A program made the translations under genes and the position numbers. From Shewanella hanedai (GTDB lineage Bacteria > Pseudomonadota > Gammaproteobacteria > Enterobacterales > Shewanellaceae), in the NCBI RefSeq assembly GCF_007197645.1, contig NZ_VKGK01000012.1:1-64000 (forward strand): 64,000 bases of DNA, written 5' to 3'. Shown piece after piece: positions 57,195-64,000 of the stretch; within the stretch, counting starts at the first letter, position 1; each line of letters opens with the position of its first letter. Under the pieces are notes generated by a model, which saw only the letters and a program-made list of their open reading frames with translations, made no database searches and was not told the origin of the DNA.

Positions 57195-58055
57195 ATGGAT
57201 TTCAATGCGCTTATTGCTCACCCAGAATTATTACTCATTGGGTTAGCGCCGCTTTTTTTTATCAGCATTTTATTGGAATGGTATTTAGGAGATCGGCGAA
57301 ACAAGTTACCTGCCAATGCAAAATATCGTTTGCCTGAGGTCCTGTGTAATCTCTCTCTTGCAGGGTTACATCAAGGGGCTGATATTCTCACTGGTTTACT
57401 TATCGCTAAGGTGTACTTGCTCTTTTTTGGTTGGCATCTCTTTGATATCAAAATGGGGCTTTTTACCTTCATACTGCTTATGGTCGCACAGGACTTTTGT
57501 TATTACTGGTTTCATCGAGCCAGCCATCGGATCCGTTGGATGTGGGCTGCGCATGTGGCTCACCATAGTTCAGAAACCATGAATTTTAGCACTGCATTTC
57601 GTCAGTCTCTAATGTATCCGCTCGCAGGTATGTGGGTATTTTGGCTACCTTTGGTAGTGCTTGGTTTCGACCCTAATTGGGTTGTATTCGTCGTTTTACT
57701 CAATCTTGGTTTGCAATTTTTTGTTCATACGCAGGCGGTTAAATCATTGGGTCCTTTAGAATATATCTTCAACACTCCCTCACATCATAGGGTTCATCAT
57801 GGTCGCAATCCGCAATATATCGATAAGAATTATGCAGGTGTGCTGATCATCTGGGACAAGATGTTTGGTACTTATGCCAAAGAGGAGGAGACGGTTGAGT
57901 ATGGGATCACTAAACCTGTAAACAGCTTTAATCCCTTAGTCGTCACCTTTAGCGAGTGGCGAGATATGTTCAGAGAAGCGTTCGCATCGAGGCTTACTTT
58001 AAAGCAACGGTGGGGTTGTTTGTTTTCACCACCTCAGACTCGAGATCGTGATTAA
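57195..58055 (+). CDS. Sterol desaturase / fatty acid hydroxylase family membrane protein
   Basis: A 286-residue integral membrane di-iron enzyme with four or more helices. The histidine boxes are visible: HRASHRIRWMWAAHVAHH, a third histidine region FFVHTQ, and FNTPSHHRVHHGRNPQYIDKNYAG. The family hydroxylates or desaturates lipids; the nearest relatives by pattern are alkylglycerol-monooxygenase-like proteins. The substrate is unknown. Confidence 0.92.
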   Translation: MDFNALIAHPELLLIGLAPLFFISILLEWYLGDRRNKLPANAKYRLPEVLCNLSLAGLHQGADILTGLLIAKVYLLFFGWHLFDIKMGLFTFILLMVAQDFCYYWFHRASHRIRWMWAAHVAHHSSETMNFSTAFRQSLMYPLAGMWVFWLPLVVLGFDPNWVVFVVLLNLGLQFFVHTQAVKSLGPLEYIFNTPSHHRVHHGRNPQYIDKNYAGVLIIWDKMFGTYAKEEETVEYGITKPVNSFNPLVVTFSEWRDMFREAFASRLTLKQRWGCLFSPPQTRDRD

Positions 58056-58181
58056 TTTGTTACCTACTTTCTGTTTTAAGTGATATATAAAGTGGAGTTT
58101 TGGCTGGGCAAAGTTAACTTTTTCAATATGATAAGGTGTGCTAAGGTTGATACTCCAATGTAATCATATAAGAGGTTGACT

Positions 58182-59198
58182 ATGAAAGCATTTATTTCAG
58201 AATTGCCCAAAGTGGAATTACATCTTCATATTGAAGGAACCTTAGAGCCTGAGTTGATGTTTGAATTGGCGCGCCGTAATAAGGTGGACATTCCTTTCGA
58301 TACCCCAGAGGCTGTGAGGGCCGCCTATGATTTTCATAATCTGCAGTCATTTCTAGATATTTATTATCAAGGTGCAAATGTGCTCATTCATGAGCAGGAC
58401 TTTTTTGACCTGACTTGGGCATATTTACTGCGTTGTCAGCAAGACAATGTGATGCACACTGAGATCTTTTTCGATCCACAGACCCATACAGATAGAGGGG
58501 TCCATTTCAGCACTGTCGTTAATGGGATTCAAATGGCGTTGTCGCAAGCTGAAAAGGAACTTGGGATCAGCAGCCAGTTGATCATGTGCTTCCTGCGTCA
58601 CCTGGATGAAGACGCCGCTTTTTCTACCTTGGAAATGGCCTTGCCTTATAAAGATAAAATAGTGGGCATAGGCTTAGATTCTTCAGAGCAGGGAAATCCA
58701 CCAGAGAAGTTCAAACGGGTTTTTGAGAGGGCGTTGGAATATGGTTTTTTGACTGTAGCCCATGCAGGCGAAGAGGGGCCAGCTCAGAATATTTATGATG
58801 CTATGGACATGCTCAAAGTAAGCCGTATCGATCATGGGGTCAGTTGTTCTCAAGATGCAACTCTGATGAATAGATTAGCCACAAGCCAGCTGCCATTGAC
58901 TGTTTGCCCTCTGTCAAATACTCGTCTTAAAGTGTTTGATAGCATGGAGCAACACAATATAGCAGCGCTTTTGCATCATGGCCTGTGTGTCACCATTAAT
59001 TCTGACGATCCTGCGTATTTTGGCGGCTATATGACCGATAATTTTAATGCTGTAGCTGAGGCATTACCATTAACTAGATCTGAGCTGACACAATTTACCC
59101 TTAACGCCATCGAAGCGAGTTTTATCAATGATGATGCTAAAGCAGTAATGAGAGAACGAACTCAGGCCTACCTTACAGCCAATCAGGATGTTGAGTAG
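58182..59198 (+). CDS. Adenine deaminase (adenosine-deaminase superfamily)
   Basis: A 338-residue metal-dependent hydrolase. Metal and active-site motifs: VELHLHIEGTLEPE, VAHAGEEGP, RIDHGV and INSDDPAYFGGY. The SSEQGNPPEKF segment and overall pattern are closer to fungal and Pseudomonas type adenine deaminases than to classic adenosine deaminase, so adenine to hypoxanthine is the likelier reaction. Start is the ATG at 58182 with AGAGG six bases upstream; a TTG two codons earlier is less likely. Confidence 0.88.
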   Translation: MKAFISELPKVELHLHIEGTLEPELMFELARRNKVDIPFDTPEAVRAAYDFHNLQSFLDIYYQGANVLIHEQDFFDLTWAYLLRCQQDNVMHTEIFFDPQTHTDRGVHFSTVVNGIQMALSQAEKELGISSQLIMCFLRHLDEDAAFSTLEMALPYKDKIVGIGLDSSEQGNPPEKFKRVFERALEYGFLTVAHAGEEGPAQNIYDAMDMLKVSRIDHGVSCSQDATLMNRLATSQLPLTVCPLSNTRLKVFDSMEQHNIAALLHHGLCVTINSDDPAYFGGYMTDNFNAVAEALPLTRSELTQFTLNAIEASFINDDAKAVMRERTQAYLTANQDVE

Positions 59199-59327
59199 AG
59201 AGATCCTTGTAAGCTTACAATTATGTGAAGTTTGCAGTCGTATAATTCGTTAATTCTAGGTAAGTAAAGAGTTCTATTCGGCTTTGTTGGTAGAGCTTTG
59301 TAACTCGTTAATGACTTCAAGTTAGCT

Positions 59328-59362
59328 AGGCTTTGAATGAAGGCTAATTACATTTCTGTTTA
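59328..59362. repeat. Direct repeat flanking the second barrel gene, left copy
   Basis: tttgaatgaaggctaattacatttct-type sequence matches, with several changes, the segment at about 60411-60445 (ttcgaatgaaggctggttacatctta). The two copies are 1.08 kb apart and enclose the barrel gene at 59828. The region 59199-59827 holds otherwise only a short open frame. Confidence 0.45.
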
Positions 59363-59558
59363 AGCCCCGTTAATTTGGTATTTGGTTGGTGTAGTCCATA
59401 TCTTCATGGTCATTTATAGCCTGCTGCTTGCTAATTTACTGCTATTTACTGCGAATATATTCCTATACGCTCTGCTGTTTTTAGTAAATTAGAAGTTAAA
59501 CAATTGGTTTAACTTGTTTAACACAGCAAGCTTCAATGCCGTAAAGGATAGGAGTCCG

Positions 59559-59663
59559 ATGAACAACCCTGCGTCTGGTTCAAAGAGTATCATTTTGCGA
59601 GATCCCATCCTGAAACCAAAGTCCGCTACGATACCCCCTTTTAGAGGTTTGCTCATCATTTAA
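59559..59663 (+). CDS. Possible 34-residue small protein
   Basis: An ATG with AGGAG five bases upstream opens a 34-codon frame ending in TAA (MNNPASGSKSIILRDPILKP... to LLII). It has no signal peptide or family signature and may be chance. It is the only coding candidate in the 620 bases between the deaminase and the second barrel gene. Confidence 0.3.
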   Translation: MNNPASGSKSIILRDPILKPKSATIPPFRGLLII

Positions 59664-59827
59664 ATACTTAATGTTAGTTCATACAGCTCTAATACAGCTT
59701 CTTACTATATTGTTGTTGATTATGTTGCTAACTTGAGAGGGTAATGTAATCTTTGCCCTCTTTGATAATTGATGTTTAGTTTTTTACAGTGAGTTAAATT
59801 TTATTATAGAAATATAGGGAAATGATC

Positions 59828-60391
59828 ATGAGAAAAGCATTGTTGGTGGCTATTAGCCTGTTAAGCGCTGGAGCTTACGCCGGTGAATCAAATCATGTTG
59901 TAGGTGGAAGTATCGGCTACGGGGTTCAGGATTTTGAATCCAATGACGGCAAGGAGTTTAGTGTTGGAGATAGCTTTGCGAGTGATATCTATTATCGATA
60001 TATGCTAAATGAGAACTTTGGTATTGAAGCCGGGTTGATGGCTGGTACCGGTGGTGTAGCAAGTGCAATATCTGGCATTTTTGCCAGTGTTGATAACATT
60101 AGCTACAAAGGTGCTCGAGCGGTTGTATATGGACAAGTTCCGCTTTCGGAAAGCAATCATCTCTACGCTAAAGCCGGCATGAGCGCGAACCAACTAAACT
60201 ATGATGTTTCAGGTTTTTTTAGTAGTGATGTAATAAAGAGTATTGAAAGTGATGGCAGCGACTTTTATGGCGCTGTGGGCTGGGGGATTCGTTTTCAATC
60301 CGGGCTAGGGTTGAACATAGAATATCAATATGTACCGGTTCAAGAGCTCAAAGTACAAATTTTCAGTATCGGTATGAGTTACCGCTTTTAA
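59828..60391 (+). CDS. Small outer-membrane beta-barrel protein 2
   Basis: A 187-residue paralogue of the barrel at 55388. The signal peptide is VAISLLSAGAYA; the mature part begins GESNHVVGGSIGYGVQDFE and ends GMSYRF, with a terminal phenylalanine for outer-membrane insertion. The ATG at 59828 has AGGGA seven bases upstream, better than the ATG two codons before. The four intervening genes are unrelated, so the pair came from an old duplication or separate insertions. Confidence 0.88.
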   Translation: MRKALLVAISLLSAGAYAGESNHVVGGSIGYGVQDFESNDGKEFSVGDSFASDIYYRYMLNENFGIEAGLMAGTGGVASAISGIFASVDNISYKGARAVVYGQVPLSESNHLYAKAGMSANQLNYDVSGFFSSDVIKSIESDGSDFYGAVGWGIRFQSGLGLNIEYQYVPVQELKVQIFSIGMSYRF

Positions 60392-60410
60392 TCTAGCGAA
60401 ATATGCAACA

Positions 60411-60445
60411 TAGCCTTCGAATGAAGGCTGGTTACATCTTATCGT
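60411..60445. repeat. Direct repeat flanking the second barrel gene, right copy
   Basis: This copy also forms a small hairpin (agccttc-gaat-gaaggct) and lies about 20 bases after the barrel stop. It matches the left copy at 59328-59362. Confidence 0.45.
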
Positions 60446-60524
60446 TCAGTTCATTGGTATTCAGCCCGCAAACTAAATACCAACTTAATGAAACCCTAGA
60501 ACTTAGAACTTGTTATTCAACAAG

Positions 60525-61772
60525 CTACTTTTTGGCACCATAAAGTGAACTTTGTGGGTGTGGCTCACTTGCTACCATTTCTGCTTCTGTCGTATGAGTC
60601 TCAAAAGGCTCGGCTTTCTTGCTGATTTTTTGTGCTTGCAAGATAACGAATTTTCCGTTTGATGCCACCGTGGTACAATTTTTAAAGATGCGTTGCAGCT
60701 TCACGTGGTATGCCAAGTGACGATTACCAACGACATGTAAAATGCCGCCATTTTTAAGCGAACGCCATGATTGGAGGAACATCTGCCAAGCGATATGATC
60801 GGTGATGGCTTCGCCTTGATGGAAAGGCGGATTACATAAGATTAGATCCGGACGTACGCCATCATCCAAGTGGGTTAAACAATCATCCCAGCCAAATGTC
60901 GCTTGTTGACCGACTAAGCCATCAGTGTCTAGCTTATTGAGTTGCCAGTTTTGTTTGGCTGATTCAATCGCCATTTCTGAATCGTCAACGAAGTGAATAT
61001 AAGCCTCTGGAAATAGCTGTTTTGCGTGTAAACCTAATATGCCATTTCCGCAGCCTAAATCGATAATCGATTTGAAATTACCTTTAGGCATGTTTTCCAG
61101 CATAATTTCAGCGCCGATATCCAGTTTATTCGCAGCGAATACATTGCTTAGATTACGTATTTCTAGGTTTAACTTAGGAACTGACCATTGAACTTCATTA
61201 GGCAAGCTTCGCACTTTACCATCGCTGACACAGGTGATCACACGGGTCTTTTTCCAGGTTAAACTCGCACTGGCTGAGCCTAGGTGTTTGCTAATTAACT
61301 CAAGTACAGACTTATTAATTGATTTGGCTTTGGCACTGATGAGCACTTGTGTGTTTACTGGAAGAACTTGAGATAGACGATTAAGCTGGTGGGCAAAATA
61401 GGTTAAGTTCTTCGGTAGCTTCATTAGTACAAGTTCAATTTTACTAGGTAGGTCATCACGGCTGTTAAGCCACTCAATGGCTTCGCTAGGGAGCTTATTT
61501 GTAGCCAGATTTTGCTGGATGCCTAATTGACTGGTTTTGGCATCGGTTTCAACCATTAGTGGCCAAGCTGGATCCATAGAGCGAAGGCAAGTGGTTAATG
61601 CACCAAAATTGTCATTGAGGATTGCCGTTGTAACAGACACTTGTTCAGTCTCTTTAAGATGTTTTATCAGGTGCTCATCGGCAGCATCCCATGCCTGTAA
61701 GTTTGATTCCTGATCTTTAGGGTAGCGTGCTAGTTCTAGCTCGATATCCGCGACTGAAAATTGTGTTGTCAT
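60525..61772 (-). CDS. rlmG: 23S rRNA guanine-1835 N2-methyltransferase
   Basis: A 415-residue SAM-dependent enzyme made of two methyltransferase-like halves; the N-terminal half is inactive, as in E. coli RlmG. The C-terminal SAM motif is [14 protein letters not shown] and the catalytic NPPF is in [24 protein letters not shown]. coli RlmG is 378 residues, so this one has a somewhat longer end. It is divergent from the AlkB-like gene. Confidence 0.95.
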   Translation of the reverse strand: MTTQFSVADIELELARYPKDQESNLQAWDAADEHLIKHLKETEQVSVTTAILNDNFGALTTCLRSMDPAWPLMVETDAKTSQLGIQQNLATNKLPSEAIEWLNSRDDLPSKIELVLMKLPKNLTYFAHQLNRLSQVLPVNTQVLISAKAKSINKSVLELISKHLGSASASLTWKKTRVITCVSDGKVRSLPNEVQWSVPKLNLEIRNLSNVFAANKLDIGAEIMLENMPKGNFKSIIDLGCGNGILGLHAKQLFPEAYIHFVDDSEMAIESAKQNWQLNKLDTDGLVGQQATFGWDDCLTHLDDGVRPDLILCNPPFHQGEAITDHIAWQMFLQSWRSLKNGGILHVVGNRHLAYHVKLQRIFKNCTTVASNGKFVILQAQKISKKAEPFETHTTEAEMVASEPHPQSSLYGAKK

Positions 61773-61868
61773 ATGCCAAAATGTACCAATAAAATAAGGG
61801 CACGCATTATCGCAGATCTACCTGACAAGATATATAAGTTAAAGGGTGTACGTCTATTGGAGAGAATA

Positions 61869-62507
61869 ATGAAGCAACAAGGCTTAGGTTTTGAGTCATT
61901 TGAGGCGTTATCTCATGACGCTGGTTCTCAAGGTATTCAAGCGCCGGTTCAGTTGATCTCTGGTTATCTAAATGCTGACCAGCAGGCGGCTTTGCTCAAT
62001 GAAGTGGACACTTACCCATTAACCCGTCCTGAAATTCATGTTTATGGTCAAAATCACGCTATCCCGCGGACACAAGCTTGGTTTGGAGATTCTGGTTGTG
62101 ATTACCTTTATTCAGGTCTATTTGTTAAGGCGCTATCTTGGCCTAAATATGCAGGCAAGCTAAGAGAAAAGCTGCGTCGTGATTTTGGTATAACAGCGAA
62201 TGGGGTGCTGGTGAATCGATATGCTAATGGCCAAGATTCAATGGGCTGGCACTGTGATGATGAGCCTGAAATCCTTGCCTGCAGTGATATTGCTTCTATT
62301 AGTATTGGTGCTAGTCGCGACTTTGTTATTCGACACAAAGCAAGTCAGCAACAGTATCGGATACCTCTTCATAGCGGTGATCTACTTATCATGCATGCCC
62401 CCATGCAAGATGAGTGGGAACATTGTGTACCTAAGCGGTTGAAAGTGTTGGAGCCTAGGGTTAATTTCACTTTTAGAGAGTTAATTAAACATTACCACGG
62501 TGCTTGA
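61869..62507 (+). CDS. alkB: AlkB-like 2-oxoglutarate/iron dioxygenase
   Basis: A 212-residue dioxygenase predicted to reverse alkylation damage. Iron ligands are WHCDDEPE (HxD) and EHCVPKR, and the 2-oxoglutarate arginine is in RVNFTFRE. The lid segment QNHAIPRTQAWFGDSGCDYLYSG resembles human ALKBH2/3 more than E. coli AlkB. The ATG at 61869 with GGAG six bases upstream is used; the frame opens at 61761, inside the 5' end of rlmG. No ada neighbour is seen. Confidence 0.93.
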   Translation: MKQQGLGFESFEALSHDAGSQGIQAPVQLISGYLNADQQAALLNEVDTYPLTRPEIHVYGQNHAIPRTQAWFGDSGCDYLYSGLFVKALSWPKYAGKLREKLRRDFGITANGVLVNRYANGQDSMGWHCDDEPEILACSDIASISIGASRDFVIRHKASQQQYRIPLHSGDLLIMHAPMQDEWEHCVPKRLKVLEPRVNFTFRELIKHYHGA

Positions 62508-62614
62508 TTGATGGTTATTTATCCTGAAATAGGCGTGTATTATGTTAGTCAGCTCTCAATTTGGTGTAGAGAAACACGTTAAGCTAAATGCTAAATAGTT
62601 TGTTGGAGTGTCAG

Positions 62615-63118
62615 ATGAAAAACTTATTTATTGCTAGCGTTATCGGCCCAATCGTTCCCGGTATTATCAAGTCTCTGGCTGAAGTCACTCGCCGATTTGA
62701 GGGCGAATGGGTGACGAGTAAGGTGATTAAACTTGATGGTCATTTCTCGGCAATGATGAAAATAGCGATAGCAGCAGAAGCTGAAGGTGAACTTAAGTCA
62801 TGTTTTGAAGCTGAGTTCAGTGGATTACGTTTTTTCTTCGATGAAGTGCTGGCTGATAAAGATACCGCTTTTACTTCACTGCACTTGAGAGTTGACTGTC
62901 AGGATCGTTCAGGACTCACCCGTGATATCGTCAATATTCTCACCGATCTGGATCTTGTGATTGAACATATGGAGTTTAACCGAGTGGCAGTGTCTACCAT
63001 CGGGCAAACAGTATTTTCATCAACGTTGAATTTAGCGGTTCCACAAGGTGTGAGTACTGAGAGCGTTGTCGAGTTACTCGAAGGCGTGACAGAAGGAACA
63101 AGGGTTAAAGTGTTGTAG
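62615..63118 (+). CDS. gcvR: Glycine cleavage system transcriptional repressor-like ACT protein
   Basis: A 167-residue cytoplasmic protein with two ACT domains: FIASVIGPIVPGIIKSLAEV near the start and LRVDCQDRSGLTRDIVNILTDL from about residue 87. GcvR binds glycine and the activator GcvA in E. coli. The ATG at 62615 with GGAG six bases upstream is used over an earlier in-frame start. No gcv genes are nearby, so the role is inferred from domain layout only. Confidence 0.82.
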   Translation: MKNLFIASVIGPIVPGIIKSLAEVTRRFEGEWVTSKVIKLDGHFSAMMKIAIAAEAEGELKSCFEAEFSGLRFFFDEVLADKDTAFTSLHLRVDCQDRSGLTRDIVNILTDLDLVIEHMEFNRVAVSTIGQTVFSSTLNLAVPQGVSTESVVELLEGVTEGTRVKVL

Positions 63119-63204
63119 TGACTTTATACGTCTGAAGAGGGTTGACCTATTCTTCCCTAAACAGTAATCTGCGGCCATGAATTTAGGCTGAATAGAGAAA
63201 CCAT

Positions 63205-63504
63205 ATGTCAGTTGCACAGAACATTATTGAAAAACTAACCGAAGCCTTGGCACCTGCCCACCTTGAAGTGATTAATGAAAGTCATAATCACCATGTGCCG
63301 CCAAATTCAGAAACTCATTTTAAGGTTATTATTGCCTCTGAATTGTTCGACGGTAAGCGTTTGTTAGCTCGTCATCGTGCTGTAAATGAAGCATTGGCTA
63401 CTGAGTTTGCTAATGGCCTACATGCGCTTTCTATGCACACTTATTCACCAAGTGAGTGGGAAGCTCAAGTCGCGGTTCCTGATTCACCTAAGTGTAAAGG
63501 TTAA
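63205..63504 (+). CDS. bolA: BolA family protein
   Basis: A 99-residue protein of the BolA family, which works with monothiol glutaredoxins and iron-sulfur clusters and, in E. coli, regulates morphology genes. The pattern ESHNHHVPPNSETHFKVIIASELFDGKRLLARHRAVNEAL with the conserved histidine is clear. The length matches E. coli BolA. It stands alone after gcvR-like, before a hairpin. Confidence 0.95.
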   Translation: MSVAQNIIEKLTEALAPAHLEVINESHNHHVPPNSETHFKVIIASELFDGKRLLARHRAVNEALATEFANGLHALSMHTYSPSEWEAQVAVPDSPKCKG

Positions 63505-63515
63505 GATTTAATTTA

Positions 63516-63546
63516 AGGAGTTTGAACGCGAGTTTCAGACTCCTTT
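63516..63546 (+). terminator. Terminator hairpin after bolA
   Basis: AAGGAGTttgaa and tttcagACTCCTT form an imperfect stem, followed by TTACG. The T run is short, so the call is moderate. Confidence 0.55.
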
Positions 63547-63702
63547 ACGTTGATGTTCTATCAGTATCCTCCTCTTCGTTTTTAGCTTTCTTCATAACAT
63601 TCCCTTTCTAATCTATATTTGGCTCTATCAACCCTCTTTTTGTTTATCTATCGTGTCGTTTCTGTTATCAATAAGTTACTTGGTAATCTGTGATAGAAAT
63701 TG

Positions 63703-64000
63703 ATGAATCGAATAGAGAAGCTCACTGAATTGATCGGTAAAGGGGCAAGCTGGTTTACATTGTTAATTGTATTGTTAACTTTAACGGTCGTCGTATTACG
63801 TTATGCTTTTAATATCGGCGCTACAGCGGTGCAAGAAAGTGCACTTTATCTTCATGGTGCCATATTCACATTAGCGGCAGGCTACACCCTTAAACACGAT
63901 GGCCATGTTAGGGTTGATATCTTTTATCGTCATTTCTCTAATCGTGGTCGACATTTGGTCGATCTGCTGGGCACACTCTTCTTACTTTTTCCCGTTTGTA
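63703..64000 (+). CDS. dctQ: TRAP transporter small permease, DctQ type (3' end missing)
   Basis: The first 99 codons are in the window. The protein begins MNRIEKLTELIGKGASW, with a first helix TLLIVLLTLTVVVLRYAF, the typical VLRY motif, and QESALYLHGAIFTLAAGYTLKHDGHVRVDIFY. This is the pattern of the small membrane subunit of tripartite Na+-driven transporters. The large permease and binding protein are expected downstream or nearby, outside the window. The gene symbol is the family name only. Confidence 0.9.
   Translation, partial: MNRIEKLTELIGKGASWFTLLIVLLTLTVVVLRYAFNIGATAVQESALYLHGAIFTLAAGYTLKHDGHVRVDIFYRHFSNRGRHLVDLLGTLFLLFPVC

Overview
The window looks like a chromosome segment of a marine gammaproteobacterium, most likely Shewanella. 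Gene content and order are close to Escherichia coli blocks, with Alteromonadales-type extras: a MetS-type transporter small subunit, a QEGLA-motif protein, DUF2804, two small outer-membrane barrels and a TRAP transporter. The assignment rests on recognised families and order, not on a database search.

Layout. 1-2.4 kb: the 3' end of an rRNA operon (5S plus terminator), a decayed IS630-type element, then tRNA-Trp with its own promoter and terminator. 2.6-3.5 kb: holD-rimI. 3.5-18.2 kb (minus strand): the lipoate and cell-wall block lipA-lipB-ybeD-dacA-rlpA-mltB-rodA-mrdA-rlmH-rsfS-nadD-holA-lptE-leuS. 18.3-26.3 kb: ybeL, lnt-corC-ybeY-ybeZ, miaB and ubiF. 26.5-28.4 kb: pth-ychF. 28.6-30.1 kb: ten tRNA genes (Met, Leu, Gln). 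30.7-36.8 kb: prs, ispE-lolB and hemA-prfA-prmC. 36.9-39.3 kb: lineage-specific genes. 39.4-43 kb: sirB2-sirB1, a DUF819 transporter and kdsA. 43-51.3 kb: membrane proteins, a zinc-protease-like QEGLA gene overlapping maoP, hdfR, an NSS transporter with its 34-residue partner, panE and a VanZ-like gene. 51.4-55.2 kb: yajQ, ampG, a periplasmic cyclophilin and yajG. 55.4-64 kb: a mixed region with two outer-membrane barrel paralogues, DUF2804, a fatty acid hydroxylase, an adenine deaminase-like gene, rlmG, an AlkB homologue, gcvR-like, bolA and the start of a TRAP transporter dctQ.

The genes work together in several groups. dacA, rlpA, mltB, rodA and mrdA build and remodel peptidoglycan, and ampG recovers its breakdown products. 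lptE, kdsA, lolB, lnt and corC serve the outer membrane and lipoproteins. rlmH, rsfS, ybeY, miaB, rlmG, prfA, prmC, pth and ychF serve ribosomes and translation. The order joins two segments that are far apart in E. coli (lip-to-ubiF and pth-to-kdsA). The Met/Leu/Gln tRNA cluster, which adjoins ubiF in E. coli, lies between ychF and prs here.

Most of the window is ordinary housekeeping sequence. The most interesting signals are: a small inverted-repeat element (two full copies plus solo ends) whose termini match the left end of the decayed IS630 copy; tRNA-Leu relics in the tRNA-cluster spacers; the maoP-QEGLA overlap; and a secreted TIM-barrel-like protein of unknown function. I found no CRISPR array, prophage or clear defence system.
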